This document shows, piece after piece, positions 61,016 through 64,000 of a stretch of 64,000 nucleotides of DNA (its first letter is position 1; each line of letters begins with the position of its first letter). The stretch is from Planctomycetaceae bacterium. GTDB taxonomy: Bacteria > Planctomycetota > Planctomycetia > Planctomycetales > Planctomycetaceae. The translations under genes and the position numbers were made by a program. The stretch is taken from the NCBI GenBank assembly GCA_041398785.1, contig JAWKUA010000015.1:124001-188000 (forward strand), given 5' to 3'. The notes beneath the pieces are model-generated. The model worked only from the letters and a program-made list of their open reading frames with translations, was not told where the DNA came from and searched no databases.

Positions 61016-62143
61016 ATGCCAGTCACCACTGCGGAACTCGAACAGGGAGTTATTCCGGCGCTGCCGAAGAACGCCGATGTCGGCATCGGCTGTGTCGGAG
61101 CCGGGTTCATCATGGCCGACTGTCATCTGGTTGCGTATCGGCAGCACGGGCTGAATCCGGTCGCGATTACGTCTCGAACGCGGGCGACTGCTGAGAGCGT
61201 TGCGGAGCGGCACGGCATCGGCACTGTCGGTGATTCTGTCGAAGACGTGGTCGCCCATCCGGATGTGCAGGTGCTCGACGTTGCCGTGCCTCCCGATTGC
61301 CAGCGGGACATCATTCGCCGGGCACTGGACAGCAAGGGTCAACTGAAGGCCATTCTGGCTCAGAAACCGCTGGGCACGTCGTTCGACCAGGCTCTGCAGA
61401 TCGTGAAGATGTGCGAAGACGCGGGCGTGACCCTGGCGGTCAATCAAAACATGCGGTGGGATCATTCCGTGCGAGCGTGCCGGATGCTGCTGGAATCCGG
61501 CGATCTTGGCGAACCCGTGCTGGCAACGATCGACATGCGGGCGATTCCTCACTGGATGCCGTGGCAGCAGCGGCAGGGCTGGGTGACTCTGCGAATCATG
61601 AGCATCCATCATCTGGACACGTTCCGATATTGGTTTGGCAACCCGGATCGGATCTTCGCCAGCGTCCGGCCGGACCCACGGACGTCGAAGCTGTTTGATC
61701 ACAGCGACGGGATTGCGCTGTCGATTCTGGATTACGATTCCGGACTGCGCGCCTCATCATGGGACGACGTCTGGGCCGGTCCCGCGCGGGAAGGCGCCGC
61801 TTCGGATATCGGAATTCGCTGGCGAGTCGAAGGGACGGAAGGAATGGCTGCGGGAACAATCGGCTGGCCTGGCTATCCGGCACGTGTTCCCAGCACCGTG
61901 AAGTTCACGCGCACAATGGACGGTGAAAGGTGGCACGAACCGAAATGGCAGGAAGCCTGGTTTCCCGACGCATTCATCGGGCCGATGGCCGATTTGCTGA
62001 TTTCGCTGGAGACCGGCGGGGCTCCGATGTGCAGCGGTCGCGACAACCTGTGGACGATGGCGCTGGTCGACGCGGCGTACCGGTCCGTGCAGGAACACCG
62101 TGCCGTGTCACCGGCGGAGATCGTTGAATCCGCCCAGACGTGA
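61016..62143 (+). CDS. Gfo/Idh/MocA family oxidoreductase
   Basis: 375 residues. The Rossmann N-terminus VGIGCVGAGFIMADCHLVAYRQHGLNPVAITSR binds NAD(P). The catalytic-lysine motif appears as AILAQKPLG (EKP in most members, here QKP), then TLAVNQNMRWDHSVRACRMLLESGDLG. The C-terminal alpha/beta domain contains HHLDTFRYWFGNPDRIFASVRPD, placing the usual His near residue 200. Such enzymes oxidise or reduce sugars, inositols or amino sugars; the substrate is not readable. It may be co-transcribed with the EboE-like gene 96 nt upstream. It is convergent with zwf, 17 nt away. Confidence 0.87.
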   Translation: MPVTTAELEQGVIPALPKNADVGIGCVGAGFIMADCHLVAYRQHGLNPVAITSRTRATAESVAERHGIGTVGDSVEDVVAHPDVQVLDVAVPPDCQRDIIRRALDSKGQLKAILAQKPLGTSFDQALQIVKMCEDAGVTLAVNQNMRWDHSVRACRMLLESGDLGEPVLATIDMRAIPHWMPWQQRQGWVTLRIMSIHHLDTFRYWFGNPDRIFASVRPDPRTSKLFDHSDGIALSILDYDSGLRASSWDDVWAGPAREGAASDIGIRWRVEGTEGMAAGTIGWPGYPARVPSTVKFTRTMDGERWHEPKWQEAWFPDAFIGPMADLLISLETGGAPMCSGRDNLWTMALVDAAYRSVQEHRAVSPAEIVESAQT

Positions 62144-62160
62144 CCCCGCCGTGCGGAACG

Positions 62161-63711
62161 TCATTGCGAAGACGGCAGACGCGGAACTCGCCAGTGGTGG
62201 CCGTTTTCGGCCAGCATCCGATCGGCGGAATCGGGTCCCCAGGTACCGGCGTCATAGAAGTCCGGTGCTGCGGAACTGCCTTCCCACGCTGCCAGGACGG
62301 GATCGACGAATTGCCACGCCGCGTCGAGTTCGTCGCTGCGGGTAAACAGCGTCGAGTCACCTCGCGCGACGTCCAGCAGCAGGCGTTCATAAGCCTCCGG
62401 AAGATCGTGCGGAAAGTGGTCTTCGTAGTCGAAATCCATCACCACCGGTTCCACCTGATACTGCATGCCGGGGCGTTTGGTGGCGAATCTCAGGAAGATG
62501 GATTCCTTCGGCTGAATTCGCAGAACCAGTTGATTGGGGCGAGCTTCCACCAGGCTGCACAGGTCGCCATCGCATTCCACTGTGCTGAACAGATGCATGG
62601 GCGGCAGCTTGAACTGAATCACGATTTCGCTGACTCGTTCAGGCAACCGCTTGCCCGTGCGCAGGTAGAAGGGAACTCCGGCCCACCGCCAGTTGTCGAT
62701 GCCTACTTTCATCGCCACATAGGTTTCGCGATTGGAGTGCGGGTTGACTCGATCTTCGCTGCGATAGGCGACCGCCGGTTTGCCGTCGACGCTGCCCGCG
62801 GCGTACTGGCCTCGCACCGTCCACGCATCCACACCGGCTGACGAACCGGGCCGCAGCGCCTGCAGTACCTTCAGTTTCTCGTCGCGAATTTCGCGAGCCT
62901 GAAACAACGCCGGCGGTTCCATCGCGACCAGACACAGAATCTGCAGCACGTGATTCTGCAGCACATCGCGCAGAGCTCCCGACGTGTCGTAGTAGCCGCC
63001 GCGACCGCCTTCCATGCCCAGATTTTCCGCGACCGTAATCTGCACGTTGTCCACATGATTGCGGTTCAGCAGCGGTTCAAAGATCGCGTTTCCGAAACGA
63101 AACAGCAGGATGTTCTGAACAGTTTCCTTTCCGAGGTAATGGTCGATGCGAAAGATCTGGTCTTCGTGCAGCCGACGAGTCAGCCGGTCATTGAGTTCGC
63201 GTGCGGATTCCAGATCATGGCCGAACGGCTTCTCCACAACGACTCGCAGCCGGTTGCGTTCGCCGCGCGACGGAATCAGTCCGGCGCTGTCCAGACCACT
63301 GACGGCATCGTCAAACAGCGCCGGCGACGTTGCGAGGTACACAATTCGGGGAACCGGTCCACTGGCATTGAGTCGCTGTTCAAGTTCCGTGGTCGCCTTT
63401 CCGAGCGCGACGTAGTCTTCCTGAAAGGTGATATCAACGCGACGGTAGAACACCTGCTGAGCGAACGTGTCCCATGCGGCATTCGTCGCCTGATCGTCCG
63501 ACGATTTCAGCACGGATGCACGAAGTTCGTTACGAAATTCTTCGTCCGACTTGTCTCGCCGCGCCACACCGATCACGGGACTTCGCGGCGACAGATATCC
63601 CTGTCGAGAAAGCTGAAACAGCGCGGGGATCAGCTTGCGTGCGGTCAGATCGCCGGACGCACCGAAAATCAGGATGCTCTGATCACCGCCGGGGTACGAA
63701 GTTTGCTTCAT
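62161..63711 (-). CDS. zwf: Glucose-6-phosphate 1-dehydrogenase
   Basis: 516 residues from ATG 63711 (an in-frame TTG lies 42 nt upstream). First enzyme of the oxidative pentose phosphate pathway, making 6-phosphogluconolactone and NADPH. Coenzyme site ILIFGASGDLTARKLIPALF, the EKPFGHD segment, the active-site signature FRIDHYLGKETVQNIL, NVQITVAENLGMEGRGGYYDTSGALRDVLQNH-like sequence with minor changes, FYLRTGKRL and the C-terminal PRLPSSQ. The pgl and gnd genes are not in the window. It is a single minus-strand gene at the right end. Confidence 0.96.
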   Translation of the reverse strand: MKQTSYPGGDQSILIFGASGDLTARKLIPALFQLSRQGYLSPRSPVIGVARRDKSDEEFRNELRASVLKSSDDQATNAAWDTFAQQVFYRRVDITFQEDYVALGKATTELEQRLNASGPVPRIVYLATSPALFDDAVSGLDSAGLIPSRGERNRLRVVVEKPFGHDLESARELNDRLTRRLHEDQIFRIDHYLGKETVQNILLFRFGNAIFEPLLNRNHVDNVQITVAENLGMEGGRGGYYDTSGALRDVLQNHVLQILCLVAMEPPALFQAREIRDEKLKVLQALRPGSSAGVDAWTVRGQYAAGSVDGKPAVAYRSEDRVNPHSNRETYVAMKVGIDNWRWAGVPFYLRTGKRLPERVSEIVIQFKLPPMHLFSTVECDGDLCSLVEARPNQLVLRIQPKESIFLRFATKRPGMQYQVEPVVMDFDYEDHFPHDLPEAYERLLLDVARGDSTLFTRSDELDAAWQFVDPVLAAWEGSSAAPDFYDAGTWGPDSADRMLAENGHHWRVPRLPSSQ

Positions 63712-63839
63712 GGAAATTGCCGCTGCGCTGGTGGTTCGATCGTTGATAGACAATTAAGCAGTGGGGAATGGAACCAGAATGCAGCTCCATCCGCAAACTA
63801 CCGGGGAACCGAGCGACGGTAGACTCATGCGGAGACGGC

Positions 63840-63983
63840 TCACGATCCGACGATGCGATTGCGGACCTGTTTGTCGGGAACGGCACGTCCGTACGATCGG
63901 TCGACGTCATCCAGATCAACATCGAGATCCTGTCCGGGCGTCGTCTGTTGGTGTCTCTCGAACGGATTCGCGAGTTCCGCCGA
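63840..63983 (-). pseudogene. Startless coding-like frame at the right edge, possible gene tail
   Basis: Between TAG (63986-63984) and TGA (63842-63840) a 47-codon frame reads like a real C-terminus (ANPFERHQQTTPGQDLDVDL, then DDVDRSYGRAVPDKQVRN). No ATG, GTG or TTG is available after the TAG. It could be the tail of a gene off the right edge broken by a frameshift or nonsense change, or a stretch altered by a small repeat insertion near 63970-63990. The 63712-63839 stretch shows no feature. Confidence 0.3.
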
Positions 63984-64000
63984 CTACGACGAAGGAGAAA

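Noticed and set aside
63683..63922. 79-codon minus-strand frame at the right end
   Set aside because: It overlaps the zwf start and has no recognisable features; the neighbouring frame (63840-63983) looks more coding-like.

Overview
The window is about 60% G+C and almost fully coding. It suggests a chromosome segment of a member of the Planctomycetota, probably a marine or biofilm type. The inference rests on gene content: tandem DUF1080 protein beside a sulfatase, an ECF sigma factor followed by a FecR/VIT/VWA giant protein, a Tat-exported DUF3500 protein, a GldA/GldFG/DUF4340 set, VCBS-repeat and Gfo/Idh/MocA proteins, and many genes without a clear Shine-Dalgarno. No rRNA, tRNA, CRISPR array, transposase or prophage was recognised.

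Layout. 1-9.7 kb: cobalamin-dependent methionine synthase (cut by the left edge), a lipoprotein alpha/beta hydrolase, MazG and an unusual GlnE with two apparent ACT domains. 9.8-16.8 kb: VCBS-repeat protein, Rep/PcrA-like helicase, DUF1805 protein, and a DUF1080-sulfatase pair 3 nt apart. 16.9-20.8 kb, minus strand: NtrC-type regulator, PAS histidine kinase and PdxJ. 21.1-26.9 kb: a gliding-type ABC transporter set (ATPase, fused GldF-GldG permease, DUF4340 protein). 27.0-29.5 kb: PheT and PanD. 29.7-37.7 kb: ECF sigma factor and a very large FecR-VIT-VWA protein now split into two ORFs. 38.0-48.8 kb: DUF3500 protein, ExbD, and a membrane-arm-only complex I cluster nuoH-J-K-L-M-N with a small unknown helical protein behind it. 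49.1-57.8 kb: a complete four-gene type II Wadjet (JetABCD) anti-plasmid system. 58.0-64 kb: L-2-hydroxyglutarate oxidase, ArsC-type reductase, EboE-like protein, Gfo/Idh/MocA oxidoreductase and Zwf.

The most unusual signal is in 30.3-36.9 kb. The sigma/FecR/VIT/VWA locus holds several unrelated short palindromic elements, most of them inside reading frames. One family has three copies, each exactly 144 nt (48 codons), with about 22-bp inverted ends, all encoding a peptide bounded by ESRRDS-type ends and all in frame. Another is a 66-bp hairpin whose right arm supplies both the stop codon of the upstream ORF and the start codon of the downstream one (ATGA), apparently splitting one ancestral gene into two coupled ORFs. 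These resemble in principle the protein-invading palindromic elements known from Rickettsia. A second genome-wide-looking feature is a set of degenerate, phase-locked 7-bp repeat arrays (RATCTCA, NNACTGA units) in the gaps before metH, the helicase, pheT, jetB and the Gfo/Idh gene, with short arrays also inside the giant ORFs next to palindromic elements. They recall the heptanucleotide STRR repeats of cyanobacteria.
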